Shown here piece by piece: positions 18,977-31,148 of a DNA stretch of 64,000 bases; within the stretch, counting starts at the first letter, position 1, and every line of letters starts with the position of its first letter. Both the position numbers and the translations under genes were made by a program. Where the stretch lies: the NCBI GenBank assembly GCA_012862575.1, contig BLSF01000004.1, positions 186,001 through 250,000 on the forward strand, given 5' to 3'. The notes under the pieces were generated by a model, which saw nothing but the letters and a program-made list of their open reading frames with translations, did not search any database and was not told where the DNA came from. The stretch is from Parietichytrium sp. I65-24A. Its lineage: Eukaryota; Sar; Bigyra; Thraustochytrida; Thraustochytriidae.

Positions 18977-19037
18977 GCCGCGAATCACTGATCATGGATC
19001 ATGGATCATCGATCATTGATCATGGATCATTCGCGGC
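18977..19037. repeat. 61-base interrupted palindrome with iterated ATGGATC units
   Basis: Arms GCCGCGAAT (18977-18985) and ATTCGCGGC (19029-19037) are perfect reverse complements. Between them are seven GATC palindromes spaced about 7 bases apart. Hairpin or cruciform formation is possible, and no gene is adjacent. Confidence 0.85.
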
Positions 19038-19684
19038 CGGGCAGGACGATGTGTCCATCGAGTATGCATACTATATTCTATTCGAGCCGATCGACTCACT
19101 GGACTCGACTGAGTCGATTCTTTATTTACCGGTTCAGTTAAAAGTTGAAAAATCAATCGCAAGTGGTTCAGTGACAGTCTCTTTTTCTTTCTCTTGACTC
19201 GATCGCACACCTCCTCTTTCGCACTTCCGAGTCCTGTTTCTTTCACCATCTCCATATCTCAGGTTCTTGTGAACACCAGCACCCCAATGTTTTTTTTTGT
19301 GATCTCCACCGCAGTGCAGCGCTACGCAAACTGCTGACTACCGACCAATCATTAATGACTCTGATAGCTGGCTCTACTCTACTCTATCACCAGATATGAG
19401 TACGTATAAAGAGAAGGGTGTGAGTAACGATGTTTAGTGTAACGAGTAGGACCTTCGATCATGGGCACGAGATCAGTTTTTGCAAAATTCCTTCTTTTTT
19501 TGACTTGAAAAAATTTATTCGTTTGTTTTGATTTGGATGAGTTTACGGAGTTCAGTGTCACGGTGGCTGCGTTGCCGAGAGCGAAAAAGACCGCTCGACG
19601 ATCGACGATCGACGATTGGTGATGGCTCTCTTGGGGGGGTTGGAGAGCAGTCTGCCACAAATTGCACCTGACAGCGACAACTGA

Positions 19685-19770
19685 CATTCACTGCAGATGA
19701 GAGGAGGGAAGGCAAGGAGAGAAGGAGAGAAGGAGAGAAGGAGAGAAGGAAGGACGGAGGGAGGGAGAGG
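19685..19770. repeat. GAGAAGG purine repeat
   Basis: GGAGAGAAGGAGAGAAGG-type units, all purine on the plus strand, not close to a recognised gene. Confidence 0.85.
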
Positions 19771-20284
19771 GATCCAGGATTGGCATTTGCGTGTGTGATT
19801 TGGCTTCTTCAAAGCGCACACATTGCAACCTGTGCTGTTCTTGTTCTCCCAAACTGTTGTGTTGCATTGAGCCACGGTTTTAAAGCCCGCACTCGCACAC
19901 ACATCTCGAAACAGCTCTGAAGAAAGTTACCGGTACTTGAGTTGTTGTGGCGAGTTGTTGTTGTGGAGAGAGAGTGCGGTGAGACAAGAAGGGTGCAACA
20001 ACGGCAAGCCAGGATCAAGTCGGTGATCTCCGTCCGCTGCGCGGAGAAATCCCAGGCTTGCAAAATAGTGAAATCCAAATGATCGCGATGCCTTGTGGGC
20101 GCGTTGACATCCCGTCGAGCCAACCTTGATGACTAGCTGACCATCCAGTGCCGGTCCTATCACGGCTTGATTGGAACTTTTTGTGACTCTGGCGATGACC
20201 GCGACAGCTCCCAAATGCGGTCGACGATCATCCCTCCGCACTTCCACACCGCAGCACTTTCGCATCATGATACAAACAGACAAG

Positions 20285-20325
20285 GAAGAGGAAGGCAGAA
20301 GGCAGAAGGCAGAAGGCAGAAGGCA
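20285..20325. repeat. GGCAGAA heptamer repeat
   Basis: About five tandem GGCAGAA units, in a region without a recognised gene. Confidence 0.85.
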
Positions 20326-23300
20326 AGGAGATCCTCTCTGATCTTGCTCTTCTTCCCACGTCAAAGTCGAAGCAAAGGCAGTCAAAGCAATATGAATCGA
20401 CGAGCCGATCTCATTTGACAGGGAAATGGATAGAAATTAATATATAAAATCCGGAATGTGAATTACTATGCCATGCCGCAACGTCTTATGACCGTGATAG
20501 TTCACGTGAGAAAGATTTGCCATTCTGTTCGGTTCTGCTTTGCTCTGCTCTGCTCTGATCAATACTAACTCTGTGCAAATTTATCATCTTTGCTGTTCCA
20601 GCGCTACGAAACACGCCTGTCGCACACCTTGCAATCTAGCAGGATAGTGTTTTATATAGAAGATTCTTATCGTATGACTGGTATGAAGGCTAGGCTTCAT
20701 CGTGTCGACTTTGCAATGAGAAGTCCTGATCACTGCGGCGTTTGTGCGAGTGCGAGTTGGTTTGCCGCTGTCACTACGTGCGGTCTTCCCCTTCGCAAAG
20801 CTTTTAAACTCATCAAAAGATCATTGGTTTGACAAAGAATCGGCGGAGCCGGGTGGTGTCGCAACAGTGGAGGTGCTGAATGTGGTAGATTGCCACCTAC
20901 CGAAAAGCGGCAAGAGGCTTCAAGAGCGAGAGGAGACATAAGTCAAGTCGTTTTGTGTGAAGGGGCTGAGTGGAAAGGTGCATTTTCAATTCTCCGTGTG
21001 CTTTGTTGGGACATACTGCTTGCGACATGTTTTCAAGACTCGCAATGCATGAGCCAGGCGTAGCCAAACTGGGACTCCTCCCGCTTCGCAATCTCAAATA
21101 GTTGTTTCGATGAAAACTGTAAGTACATCCCAGCGTTTGCACCATACCACAAGGAATAACACTTACTCTAGCACCTGGAGGAGTGTTGCACGAGATTTTG
21201 TGAGGTCTTCGCTGTGGTACGAAAATCAATGCTGATTTTCTGGTTGCATAAGAGTTTCTCTCAACTGCTCCAAGACAAAGCCACTCATATCCTCACAGAA
21301 TCAGAAGCAGCGAGGACTACTCTTTGCTTTGCTGGACAGCATGAGGATACAGGATCAAGTGCTTTCGAAAATTATGAGTCCAGAATGGGAATCTCGCTCC
21401 GTAATGGGCGATCAATTTCGTTCGGAGAATTTATGACGTGTTTACACAAGTCCGGCCAACCACCTTGCTCTCAAATTCAGTATCTAATGGGAACTGTTCA
21501 ATCACAATCTAGGCCAGAAAGGGGAGAATTGAAAAACAAGTGCAGGCAATGACGGCGCGGAGTGGCGGTAATGTACTAGTAATTATTGACAGTCATTAAT
21601 GAATAGGGTACTATTACACCTAAAGTAGCACCGCTGCTTTGCCACTTGGTACAATTATTGCACCAGTAACCCTCGGAGATGTGAATGAATGCCTGAACAA
21701 GTTAGCAAAATATTACTTCTTTTCACAGATTAAAAGCTTTTGAGTAATAGCTGGGCTATCTGGCGAGCTAACACCAGATACCATGATGAGCGATCGCTTC
21801 TTTGCTCCATGAGCTCCACTAACTCCACTAGCTCAGTTCTATCAGCTCCGCCCAATCGTTTCGAAACCGCCGCTAGAACTAGCTAGTCATGCAGGGATTC
21901 CCAGCCAATGAAAGTGTGTGCACCCATCCCCACGAAGGACCGTACTAGAATCTTCTATCAATCGTATAAGATGCGTACGTGCTACCAGTGGAAGAGGAAT
22001 CCCGGTTGACCTGTTCCGGGTTGGACTTGGGATCGCACGTAGACCTTCGCAGTTAATCAAACTTGACTTTTAATTAAAAAGCACTGCCAGTACTACTGCC
22101 AGAGAGGAAAACTGTGTAGGGCGCTAGCTCAGCGTTGCTCCACGCTGATTATTTGCTCACATCCCCAAACAGGCGAGCTGTGAGAGGGATGTTGGCAAGT
22201 TTGCCCAATTTGGCCCCTCTTGTCAAAAGAGGAGATGTCTGCTCTGTGCTACGATGTTTTAGCGGTTACTATAGAGCCAGAAGTTGCATGAGCCACTCTC
22301 GGTGTGCACCTACCTGTCTAGCTAGCTACTGTTAGAGCGCATCAGGTGAGACGAACTTTAATTGTATCTGTTCTTGAATGAAATGGGACAAAGCAGAAGG
22401 AAAAGAGTCAAACTATGGAACACCACCGCTCACTCACGCAGTGGCACTGGCACACTCTCTTCGGAACGGCAATTAGAACTTTAGTTATTAATCAATCGAA
22501 TCAGAAAAAAGATCAAAGATGCTCTCCTAAGGCTCCTGTGGCGCGACCTTCACTAATCTGAGTACTCGCATACGGCAGTCATCGCTGGAACTGGCTGAGA
22601 GTGAGCCGCATGCTCCTCGCTTCTGAGTTGAGCCAACTTATCGCTGCGGGAGGGAGGGCTTGGAGGGACGACGGAGAGGAGTTCGTGTAGAGGGTACGGA
22701 AAAGCCTTTCTGGAGCAATAGCTCTCCTCGCAGAAACTCATCCAGAAAATGTGTGGTAAATTGCATACCACACTCATCGCCTGTTTGGCGCTGCATGGGT
22801 GCACTTGCTGTCTGTGTATCACACTCTGCCATAAAATTATTGCCTTTGCTCCGCACTACAAGAACATATGAGCGCTGCTCCTTCGGCAGTTACAGAGTCT
22901 CGGTAGAGAGCGAGAGTGAACACGACTGAATTCAAATGGCTTCTTCGCCCTCCTTCTTCCTCTTGCTCAGCGTACAATCCGTCCTTGGGGGTGTAGTGTC
23001 TTTAGACCCGATCTTCCGACTTGGGGCAAAAGGAGCTCATGCTTCGAATAGTCTTCAACTAACACGAAGTCATTTTTACATCTATTCACAGCCATCTATT
23101 TGCAGAATTCAGTAATACTTGAGCTTAGTTCAGAACAGCGAAGACGAAAGAAAAAGAAAAAGAAAGAAAGAAAAGAGGGATGATTGGCGAATTCCTTCCA
23201 GCTCGCCCCACTGATGCATCGGTTTCTTGGCCTATCTATACCAGTACTTTGCAAATCCATAAACAAGCACTGTAAGGTGAGCGAGCGTCTATAGAGGGAA

Positions 23301-23390
23301 AGAGGAAGGAGTGCACACGGGAAGAAGAAGGAGGAGGAGGAGGAGAAGGGAAAGAAAGGTGGAAAGTCTGTCAGCGATCGCCCAAAAGAA

Positions 23391-23420
23391 GATGAAGATG
23401 AAGATGAAGATGAAAAAATG
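23391..23420. repeat. GATGAA hexamer repeat
   Basis: About five tandem GATGAA units, in a region without a recognised gene. Confidence 0.85.
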
Positions 23421-24735
23421 GGATATCGGAAAGCAGTGAAAGCGCATTGGTTGGTCCATCAAAGTTGCCGATGGTTGCCGTCTCGGCCCCAGATCGCAGG
23501 TGGACGAAAGAAAAGATGGTCCCGAATTTGGACAGAAAGAAAGCAAAGGAGGAAGCGATCGCGACCATAAAAGGGATGATTCTCCGTCGCCAGGTGTGCA
23601 TGGGCGCATGTGGCCAGCCACGCTTCAACTTCACTGCAGACGAGTTGCCGGCGACACACAAATTGTCTCTAAGAGGCAACATGCACATCCCTCCAGCCCT
23701 TACAAGAACAGCAGCACACATGCCCAGCCACGCTCCAATGGTTTCCGGGCGTAGAATTTGGAATGCACGATTCACGGGTGGGGGATCTGGTGGAAAAGTG
23801 AAAGCAAAGTGTCTCAACCTTCACTGCCTTCACTGCCTTCCATTGGATGGATTCACAGCCTAGTTGTGGACGAAAGAGAAAGGAGAGGCTACACCGACTT
23901 AGTTGTGGCGGTAGCGACGCACTTCGTTGGAGGAGGGCAGAAACGGAAGGAGGGGCGAGAGTCTCTGTGAGACAGAGACTGAGAGAGGAAAAAGAAAGAA
24001 AAAGAGAGAGACAGAGAGAGAGAACACAAAAATGCAAAAGGAAAGAGTGGCATCAATCTGCAAGCAGCGATCATGAATTACATCGAGTATTTCTGAACTC
24101 TGAACTCTGAAATCTGAATTCAGCTTGGCTATGCTGGCCGGCTGGAGAAAAGATGGGAAAAGTAGGTTTTGCAAACTTTTCATGCGTTTGTGGTTTTGAG
24201 CAAGTCGCCGAGTAAATTGACTCTGTGAGACCACTTCATCGAGCATGAGAAAAAAGAGTAAAAATATAAATACCTCCGTCGCTCGAAGAACTTTTTAATG
24301 CGCTACACAACACCATCGTCAAAAAGCTCATCTGGCCCTGCCCTACTACGTGACTCGCTCGCGAGGAGGGAAATCTACAACCAAAGGTAAGAAAAGAGAT
24401 ACATGTGTCGCTCCGCAAAGAGCACACACCCTGACTGCATTCAAGTTGGAAGTGTTTCAAGGGGTCATGAGCATGGGCCTAGACCGTTCCAGCTGCACAG
24501 ACCATCAAATCTAACAAATCTTATCGCACCTTCGCACCACGAAGAAGAGCACTGACAATACTGCTCTTAGTGTTTTCCACCGCTTTTCATTGTGTGGGCA
24601 TGTTGTGGCTTTCTGATTCCGTCCAGCAGTTTCATCTCGTTGTAATCACCAAATCCAAAACGTCAATTGTGTGTTTTACTTGGATCAAACAAAGCACGTC
24701 CACAACGCCGAGTCGACACACAGCACCTTGCCAAA

Positions 24736-25401
24736 ATGCAGTACCACACCTCAAGACGCGCCGGCTGCTCCATGTATGGAGGCGACGCGGAGCTGGTGAG
24801 CTGGCTATTCGAGCTCAGGGAAGAGCAGGGCTTCTTCTTCGAGGAGGAGGCCTTTGACGACATCCCCTTGATCAAGTGCGAACCCCCATCCAGCCCATGC
24901 TCCACAGCCACCTTGAGCCGGTCAGATTCGTTCAGCTCCTACCAGTCTGACAAAACCGCCAACAGCAACAAGAACCTCACCGCAATGGAGATCTTCGATA
25001 GCTTCACCCGTCGGTACACGGATGATAGGGGGCTTGAGGTGATTGACTGCAGCGGGATCATCTCCAGAGAGTGCTACGAAATGTGGCTCTATAGCCGCAA
25101 AAAGGAGCCTTCGCGCCCGGAAGAGTGCTTTCGCAAATGTATCCTTGCACACTGCACAGCCAGCGATGGCGGCTCCGCTCCGTTTCAAAAGGATGTAGAG
25201 GCCGCTCTACTTTCGCTCTTGCGCCAGCCTGGAAAGGTCTGGCCTTGCTTCGATGGTTACATGGATAAGGAGTGTAAGCCTGTTCGGATTGGTGCCAAAG
25301 GCCTCCGCGCCGTGGGCTACCATGAGAAGCAGAGAGCCAAGCGCCAAAGATCAGCTGAAGATATGTCTGGCCCAAAGCCAATCAAGCGCCAAGCGCTTTG
25401 A
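24736..25401 (+). CDS. Unknown basic-tailed protein
   Basis: 221 residues from the ATG at 24736 (context CCAAAATGC). The open frame begins earlier at a TTG. No signal peptide or membrane segment. Residues 15-50 are acidic and aromatic (ELVSWLFELREEQ, FFFEEEAFDD) and end in IKCE, which fits the sumoylation consensus. A Ser-rich linker follows (54-80). A globular part (about 82-195) has several cysteines and tryptophans: IIDC-like, YEMWLYSRKK, CFRKCILAHC and PGKVWPCFDGYMDKEC. The end is basic (EKQRAKRQR, PIKRQAL) and resembles a nuclear localisation signal. A nuclear role is inference. I recognise no family, though the biased composition and clean start support a real gene. Confidence 0.6.
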   Translation: MQYHTSRRAGCSMYGGDAELVSWLFELREEQGFFFEEEAFDDIPLIKCEPPSSPCSTATLSRSDSFSSYQSDKTANSNKNLTAMEIFDSFTRRYTDDRGLEVIDCSGIISRECYEMWLYSRKKEPSRPEECFRKCILAHCTASDGGSAPFQKDVEAALLSLLRQPGKVWPCFDGYMDKECKPVRIGAKGLRAVGYHEKQRAKRQRSAEDMSGPKPIKRQAL

Positions 25402-25955
25402 ATTTATTTGTGACTATGTCAAACTCCGGCGGAGCTTGAGGCGAGATACCCTGGCTTGATAAGACGTGCTCCTAGAGCCGCTTCCTCTTTCTCGACTCTC
25501 GTTCCGCCAAACCCTGTGTCTTTAAGAACCCTGCTCGTCCTCGTTCGCCACGAGGGAAACTGTAATGCCTTATATGTGTGAAACCTAACCTGATTTATTT
25601 TTTTTCCGAACAATTTATTCATCATGAAATACATCTCCAGATCCTGGCATGTACTGATACGTATTTCCTCTCTTCTGCAATGTTTTCGATTGCTTTCACT
25701 TTTTAGATTCGAGTGACAAAGACTTGCAATAAAGAACAGCACATCATCATTCTCTTCCACATCATCACACACGCTTGTTTATGCATACATACACACTTTG
25801 GTTATCCGAGAGCATATATCAATCAAGAGAGATTCAACCTGATTGAAAAATCTCTTTCGTCTCTTCTTGAATTTTTTCCAGCAGCACTGTCTCAGGAACG
25901 TGTGCTTCCAGCTATTCCAGCGATACTCATCAATAAAAGAACGACTTTAGCAGTG
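25402..25955. other. Convergent intergenic, 554 bases
   Basis: Lies between two gene ends. AT-rich, with nothing recognisable beyond a T-run near 25600. Confidence 0.5.
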
Positions 25956-27632
25956 TCAAAGAAGATTCTGCAGGTCACTAAAGAACGCCACAGTTAGGTC
26001 CCTCCAAAGAATGAGCTCACCAAAGTCGTCTGTTTGGGCAGCGACATAGTTCCGCATGAACGCTAGCACAATAGATGCAGGCCTTACAAGCTTTGCGGTG
26101 AAGCACGTTCGCATGGTCCAGGGGTCCAGGTTGCGTGGGAGGTCGGGAAAGATTCCAAACCCGAGAATGAAGCCTTGGCGTGCCATCATGTCCTCCAAGG
26201 TGCTACTCTTGGGTCCAAAGCGGACGGTAAAGTCAAAATCTGAAAGCAAGAGTTTTTCCATTCTTCCCAGATCTATCAAGGGTCGAGCGAGCATTTTAAT
26301 TAGCCGATTCCAGTCGATGTACAAAGGATGGCAATGAATAGTCGCGGCAACACCACTACCATCGATAGCTTCTTCACCCTCGTATTCCAAGCAAGCTATC
26401 ACCTTTGGAAGGCTAATGGTCGCGCAACCAAGTTCGCTAACCCCTGCGGTCAGCTCGAAACCAAGTAAACATCTGCCGCGGTAATCCGTGCGATTTTCGT
26501 CAAACTCTACTCTGTTCGACTTGTTGTCGGATGTTTGGCGAGGTAGACACGTTACGGGGTTCATCCATAACAAGTCGCTGCCATCTTGTTCGATGCAAAA
26601 GTCAAGTCTCAGAAGGCAGTTTCGCCGGCTGCTCTTGTTGGTTACTCGATGGCTGTGCGAAGCACCATGCTTTCCAGAAATGACTCTCAGTATCATAGCT
26701 GCAGGAAAGTCGTTGAGACTCTTCTTGGCCACAGCTTTACGCAGCTCCTCTCTGCTCAAGTTTTCGCTCCCTTCCGGGGCTTGCATTGCGCGAACGTCTA
26801 AAGAATGTGCTCGCTTGAGCGTTTCGGCCACGCTGGCATATGCCGAGCTGGAAATTTTTTTGATGTCCAGGATGGCCTCAATTCGGACATGAACGGCTCT
26901 GGTGGCTTCGTCCCTCTCAATCCAAATGTCACCAGAATCGTCCTCAATCAGCTCGGCAAGAATGCCACTCAATCGAGGCAGAAGCTCGCTAAGGGCATCG
27001 CTAAGTTCGTCCTCTTCCACTCGCTCGCTGGAACTCGCAGTGATGGCGCTCACGTTGCGCACAAACGTGAAAAACTCTTGCACATTGAGCACGCCTGCAA
27101 GCTCCTGCTCGAGTCTCATAAAATTGATCTTCTCCGCCCCCTTGTACTCGTGTATTCCTGAGAGCTTGTACACCGCATCATGAGCATTCATGGCATCCTC
27201 ATCTTTCCCATTCAAGTTTACCTGTCCGTCGGAGCTGGAGCTTACATTGATTGACTGATCCTTGGTACCGAAGAGAAAGGATTGAATGAGCTCGGCCAGT
27301 TCTTTCTGCAATGCAGGGTCTGAAAAGCTCTCCAGCACGCCTTTCGCTTGGGCAAGAACGTCTACCGGTGTGACCAGGTTGCCGTCCTCATCCTCGAGTT
27401 TCATCGCACCAGCGAGTTTTTTGACGAGTCTCTCCGTGGCATTTCCAGCAACTTGCTCGTCTCCCTCATTCGACCCGTGCACGCTCTCCGAATCTGTGCT
27501 GGCGCAATCGTCGTCCGCGCTGCCTCTCTTGGCGGCAACCTGTACTTTAACGACCTTGCTGTTAAACCCTCTCCTGCGCAGCGTTGCCAAGTCTACCTCG
27601 TCCTCCCTCGTGCAGCAGTACTTGAACAGCAT
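25956..27632 (-). CDS. Unknown acidic protein, 558 residues
   Basis: The frame continues upstream to a TTG at 27794, but the first in-frame ATG is at 27632 (A at -3) and begins MLFKYCCTREDEVD. The region before it is part of a tandem duplication and is probably leader. The N-terminal third is acidic and Ser-rich. Residues about 90-300 are helical and contain a stretch ending LPRLSGILAELIEDDSGDIW. The C-terminal 230 residues look globular, with alternating hydrophobics (ILRVISGKHG, LLRLDFCIEQDG, LGFELTAGVSELGCATISL, FDFTVRFGPKS). No signal peptide or membrane span. I recognise no family. It converges with the gene ending at 25401. Confidence 0.65.
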   Translation of the reverse strand: MLFKYCCTREDEVDLATLRRRGFNSKVVKVQVAAKRGSADDDCASTDSESVHGSNEGDEQVAGNATERLVKKLAGAMKLEDEDGNLVTPVDVLAQAKGVLESFSDPALQKELAELIQSFLFGTKDQSINVSSSSDGQVNLNGKDEDAMNAHDAVYKLSGIHEYKGAEKINFMRLEQELAGVLNVQEFFTFVRNVSAITASSSERVEEDELSDALSELLPRLSGILAELIEDDSGDIWIERDEATRAVHVRIEAILDIKKISSSAYASVAETLKRAHSLDVRAMQAPEGSENLSREELRKAVAKKSLNDFPAAMILRVISGKHGASHSHRVTNKSSRRNCLLRLDFCIEQDGSDLLWMNPVTCLPRQTSDNKSNRVEFDENRTDYRGRCLLGFELTAGVSELGCATISLPKVIACLEYEGEEAIDGSGVAATIHCHPLYIDWNRLIKMLARPLIDLGRMEKLLLSDFDFTVRFGPKSSTLEDMMARQGFILGFGIFPDLPRNLDPWTMRTCFTAKLVRPASIVLAFMRNYVAAQTDDFGELILWRDLTVAFFSDLQNLL

Positions 27633-27652
27633 CTTCCAGCCCGCACGATCGA

Positions 27653-27951
27653 CCTCCACCTTCTGCCCGTCTCCTCCTCCCGGCCAGCTGCCGCCTGCTT
27701 TCAACCTACTTTCACTCCAACTAAATCGACCAATCTGCTTCGATCTGGAAACTTCCAAAGTTTCACCTGCAATTATTGCAATTGCAAAGTGCAACTGACA
27801 TCGACCTTCTGCCCGCCTTCTCCTCCCGGCCAGCTACTCGAGTACCGCCTGCTTTCAACCTACTTTCAATCCAACTGATTTGGTCAATCCGTTCCGATCT
27901 GGCTAAACTTCCAAAGTTTCACCTGCAATTATTGCAATTGCAAAGTGCAAG
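27653..27951. repeat. Tandem duplication upstream of the 25956-27632 gene
   Basis: Copy 1 is about 27653-27795 and copy 2 about 27799-27951, with period 146 at the left end and 156 at the right end because of small insertions. Both contain TTCTGCCCG, GCCTGCTTTCAACCTACTTT and CAATTATTGCAATTGCAAAG. Copy 1 begins about 20 bases upstream of the ATG at 27632, so the duplicated DNA is leader or promoter. Confidence 0.85.
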
Positions 27952-30900
27952 TGCAACTTTCAAGTTTCATAACATTCCCAACAATGCTTTTGATTGCGAA
28001 CATTTGCGAAGTTGAAAGCCAACAACCTCTCTTTCACGCTAGCCACTGCTACGAAAGCCCTACCTACCTCCCCGTAGCTGCGTCCACCGCGCGAGTAGCG
28101 ATCAAAGGAACGGCTTCCTCAATAGAAGCGCAGTTAGACGACTGCATAAGGTGGCGTTGTTGTGTGGCAAGCTTATTGTTGTTGGCACGAGTGGTGAGTG
28201 TGCGTAGCGTACGCGCTAATCGCACTTCGAGTAATCGGTAGGAGTTGAGCTTACTGTAATTACCAGCAACATGTTTCCAGTAAGACTGCGATAATTACGG
28301 CTAGGGACACACCCCTCCTATAGACGAAGTATGTGGGAGAGGTAATGATAGTAGTATTGTACCGCACAGGTATGCTGTGAAATCTGAACCTGAATTCTCG
28401 TCTTCTGAAACTTCTGAACTGAAAATTTGGTTTGGAATTTGTCAACACCATCTTCACTTCCGGGTTTCTACGTTTCTTCTATTCTTCTGTTCTTCAGCGA
28501 AACCGCTCTTCCTTTCTATCATGCGAATGGACGCGAATCAAAGGATTACCATGGATTACCACAGTCCACGGGGTGCGTTTGCCGAGTGCCCAAGACCCGA
28601 ACCAGGGCTTTCAGAACACACATGGCAAAGTTGGACGACGGACTCTCTCGGTGCCGGTAAACGATATGGGCCCCCGGCAGTGTCCACCTGCGGAGTACTC
28701 AGTACTGTTGGCTGGCAACAGCATAGGCATGCAGCGAATTGTTCGTGGATATGATGAGGTTTCGTCGTTCTGGTAGTTGCGTGGTAAAGTTGCGCTGCGT
28801 TGACCGTGGCCGTCACAGCGAAAGTATCAACGGTCACTTCTTAGAAATTTTTAACAATAAAACATCTTGCTTTAAAAGCCAATACTTTCACTTTGGTCCA
28901 TCAAACAACCTTCGCACGACAAGCAAAGAGGTGTTGTATATTCTCAAGCGCTGACTCACTCTGACCCAATCAGCTCCAACTCGCGTATCATCGCTCATAA
29001 CCGCTTGGTGCTCTTCGCATCATCTTGCCTCTTCGTTTGACAACGGCAGACGTGCCGGTGTCAGTGTAAAGTTCAAGTTACGCCCCCGCCACTGACCATT
29101 CTGATTGCAAACCTCATGCTGTGGTACAGCGCACTGCCGCAATGCTCAAGGCTGCTTCACGATGTTAGGCCGCTCGGCGATGTATGTGAGATGTCAAAGT
29201 CAATGCGAGCGTGGCAAGTATCCGAGTCAGATGCCACGACAACTGTGACTTTCAATCTAGTAGCTAGAGCGAGCCACGCACGCACCTGATTCCCTTGACA
29301 CTGGTTACTTGTATCGTTCAAGTCGCCAATTCCAGGTCGTGCTGTTTGTCCGCTCCAAGCTCTCTCTGTGTAATGTGTAATGTGTAATGTTGAGTCGTGA
29401 GAAGCTAGCTGCATTATAATGGTGACCTGCATTCGCAGCATTGCGACAGCCTCTCCGCGCTCCGTCCGCCCCGAGCCCGCATGTCTACGGCCACCCAGGG
29501 TACTACCCCTCGCATACCACCTCACGGTGAATTATCCTTAGAGCAGAGAACCAGTCCTGCGCACCGCCCGCTTCGAGCGACGATTTTCACGCTCGACGAT
29601 TCAGCATTCAAATTGCATATTCATTCGCCGCTCGCATGGAACCTCCCTTCGCGCACTCTTGCTCCATTTTGACTTGCTCCATTTTGGAAGGCCCACAACA
29701 CTCATCCTTCAAATCTATCAGTGACACAACTCACACAACACACACAACAACGAGTGTTCCAATGCGTTACATTGCGTTCCGCAAAGGACTGCGGTGACCG
29801 GTGCAAGCGTTCCGCAATGTTGCTGACGCCAGCGATGTTTTTGTCTTATAGAGATGACGCACGCAAGTCGGCACCTCGCCGCAGCTGACTTTCAGACGTT
29901 CTCAGTTCTATCGAGATCTAATAGCTACTTGTATTGGGAGACCACGAATCTCACCAAAATTGGCAACAGCTATCATTTACAGTAGTCTTCCCACACTACG
30001 CGGAACGGATAGGACGTTCCGCAGATTGCTAGAACCCCTAGGTCCTACCATGCTATTCTCACATATTGCAAACCCTACAAATATTGCAATTCATAGCGAA
30101 TACTGCTATGCTTGTCGGGCTTCACACCAGAGACAAAATCGTGAACCCTAAGCAGTTCTAATCGGCGCAGTATGACACATCAGGAAGGAGTGCTAGCGGA
30201 GCGTAAGTGATGCAATATGAGACATCAGTAGGCCTCGTAGCTGCGGCCTGTAGGCTGGTGAGTCCACCAGAGTTCGGATAACCTGTCCGCTAACGCAGCT
30301 AAGGATTGACAGAAATGACGCGAAAGAGGCATCAATGATTTTCAATTATCAGCCTAACAACCATGCCGACCAAGCCTTCGTCTCACACACATCAAAGTCG
30401 CGACCATTCCAAAACGTCAATCAATCGAACATTTCCAAACTTGAGAAGATCAAAAAGTCAGTTCAGCAAACTTCCCGCACAGACACGGACACCGTCAAAC
30501 ATTCATAAATTACTTTCGACCAAACATTACTATTAGCGTACTCAGTACCACTGTACACCATATCACAATGCGCAGCAGTGCAATAGCATCAGCGCATATA
30601 AATTCACTTCGCTTAATTAGAACTTCAGACCTGCGCTATGCATGCGCGTATTCGCACTAGTGCACGTACTATTCCTGGCACAGTGTTTCCATGTGTTTCC
30701 TTTGTTGTTGAGCTTTACTGTTAGTTACCTAAGCACGGCACAATCTATCAAATCCATCACTCACTCACTCACTCACTCACTCATCAATCAATCAACCATA
30801 ATCAACCTCTCTATCTCTCAGTCTATCGATCTACGATGATCTACGCTATCTATCAAATCACAGATCACTCAGAGCACGACCGGACGAGAGGCACCAAGTG

Positions 30901-31148
30901 AGCAGTGAGAGAGGCATCGGACCAAAGCGGTAAGTAGAACGCAGTCGCAGACGGAAGGGTCGGGAAGCACAGCGTGCGTGCGTGTGTGTTTGTGTGTGTG
31001 TGCGAGCAGTCTGGGGCGACAGTCGGGGTCGGGTGACTGCAAGTTGCGTGGGGACTGACGCGGAGGCTTGGTTTGATTTGTACCCAGGTGCGGCGGGCGG
31101 ACAGAGAAGTGGAGAAGTGGAGTTGGAGAGGAGCGGCGAGAGCGGAAG
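27952..31148. other. Intergenic, about 3.2 kb
   Basis: Divergent promoter region of the unknown minus gene and PCCA. No gene seen. It contains the palindrome AGTACTCAGTACT (28694-28706), GTACTCAGTAC (30538-30548) and a (CTCA)n tract (about 30757-30785). Confidence 0.5.
30757..30800. repeat. CTCA simple repeat upstream of PCCA
   Basis: CACTCACTCACTCACTCA-type run followed by ATCA units, about 350 bases before the PCCA ATG and on its coding strand. Confidence 0.9.

Larger units (their letters stand above)
17525..24735. other. Gene-poor stretch, about 7.2 kb
   Basis: I find no ORF with domain-like composition. The longest candidates (18303-18821 plus, 172 codons; 20927-20385 region minus, about 150 codons; 23447-23863 plus) look random. 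The stretch holds CTCA/GAGT repeats (17615-17700), a 61-base interrupted palindrome (18977-19037), GAGAAG repeats (about 19685-19770), GGCAGAA repeats (about 20285-20325), GATGAA repeats (about 23391-23420) and AAAG tracts (about 23140-23175). It may contain non-coding RNA or an exon-rich gene that I cannot see. Confidence 0.5.

Noticed and set aside
23447-23863. 138-codon plus-strand frame
   Set aside because: Overlapped by equally long frames on the other strand. No motif and no credible start context.
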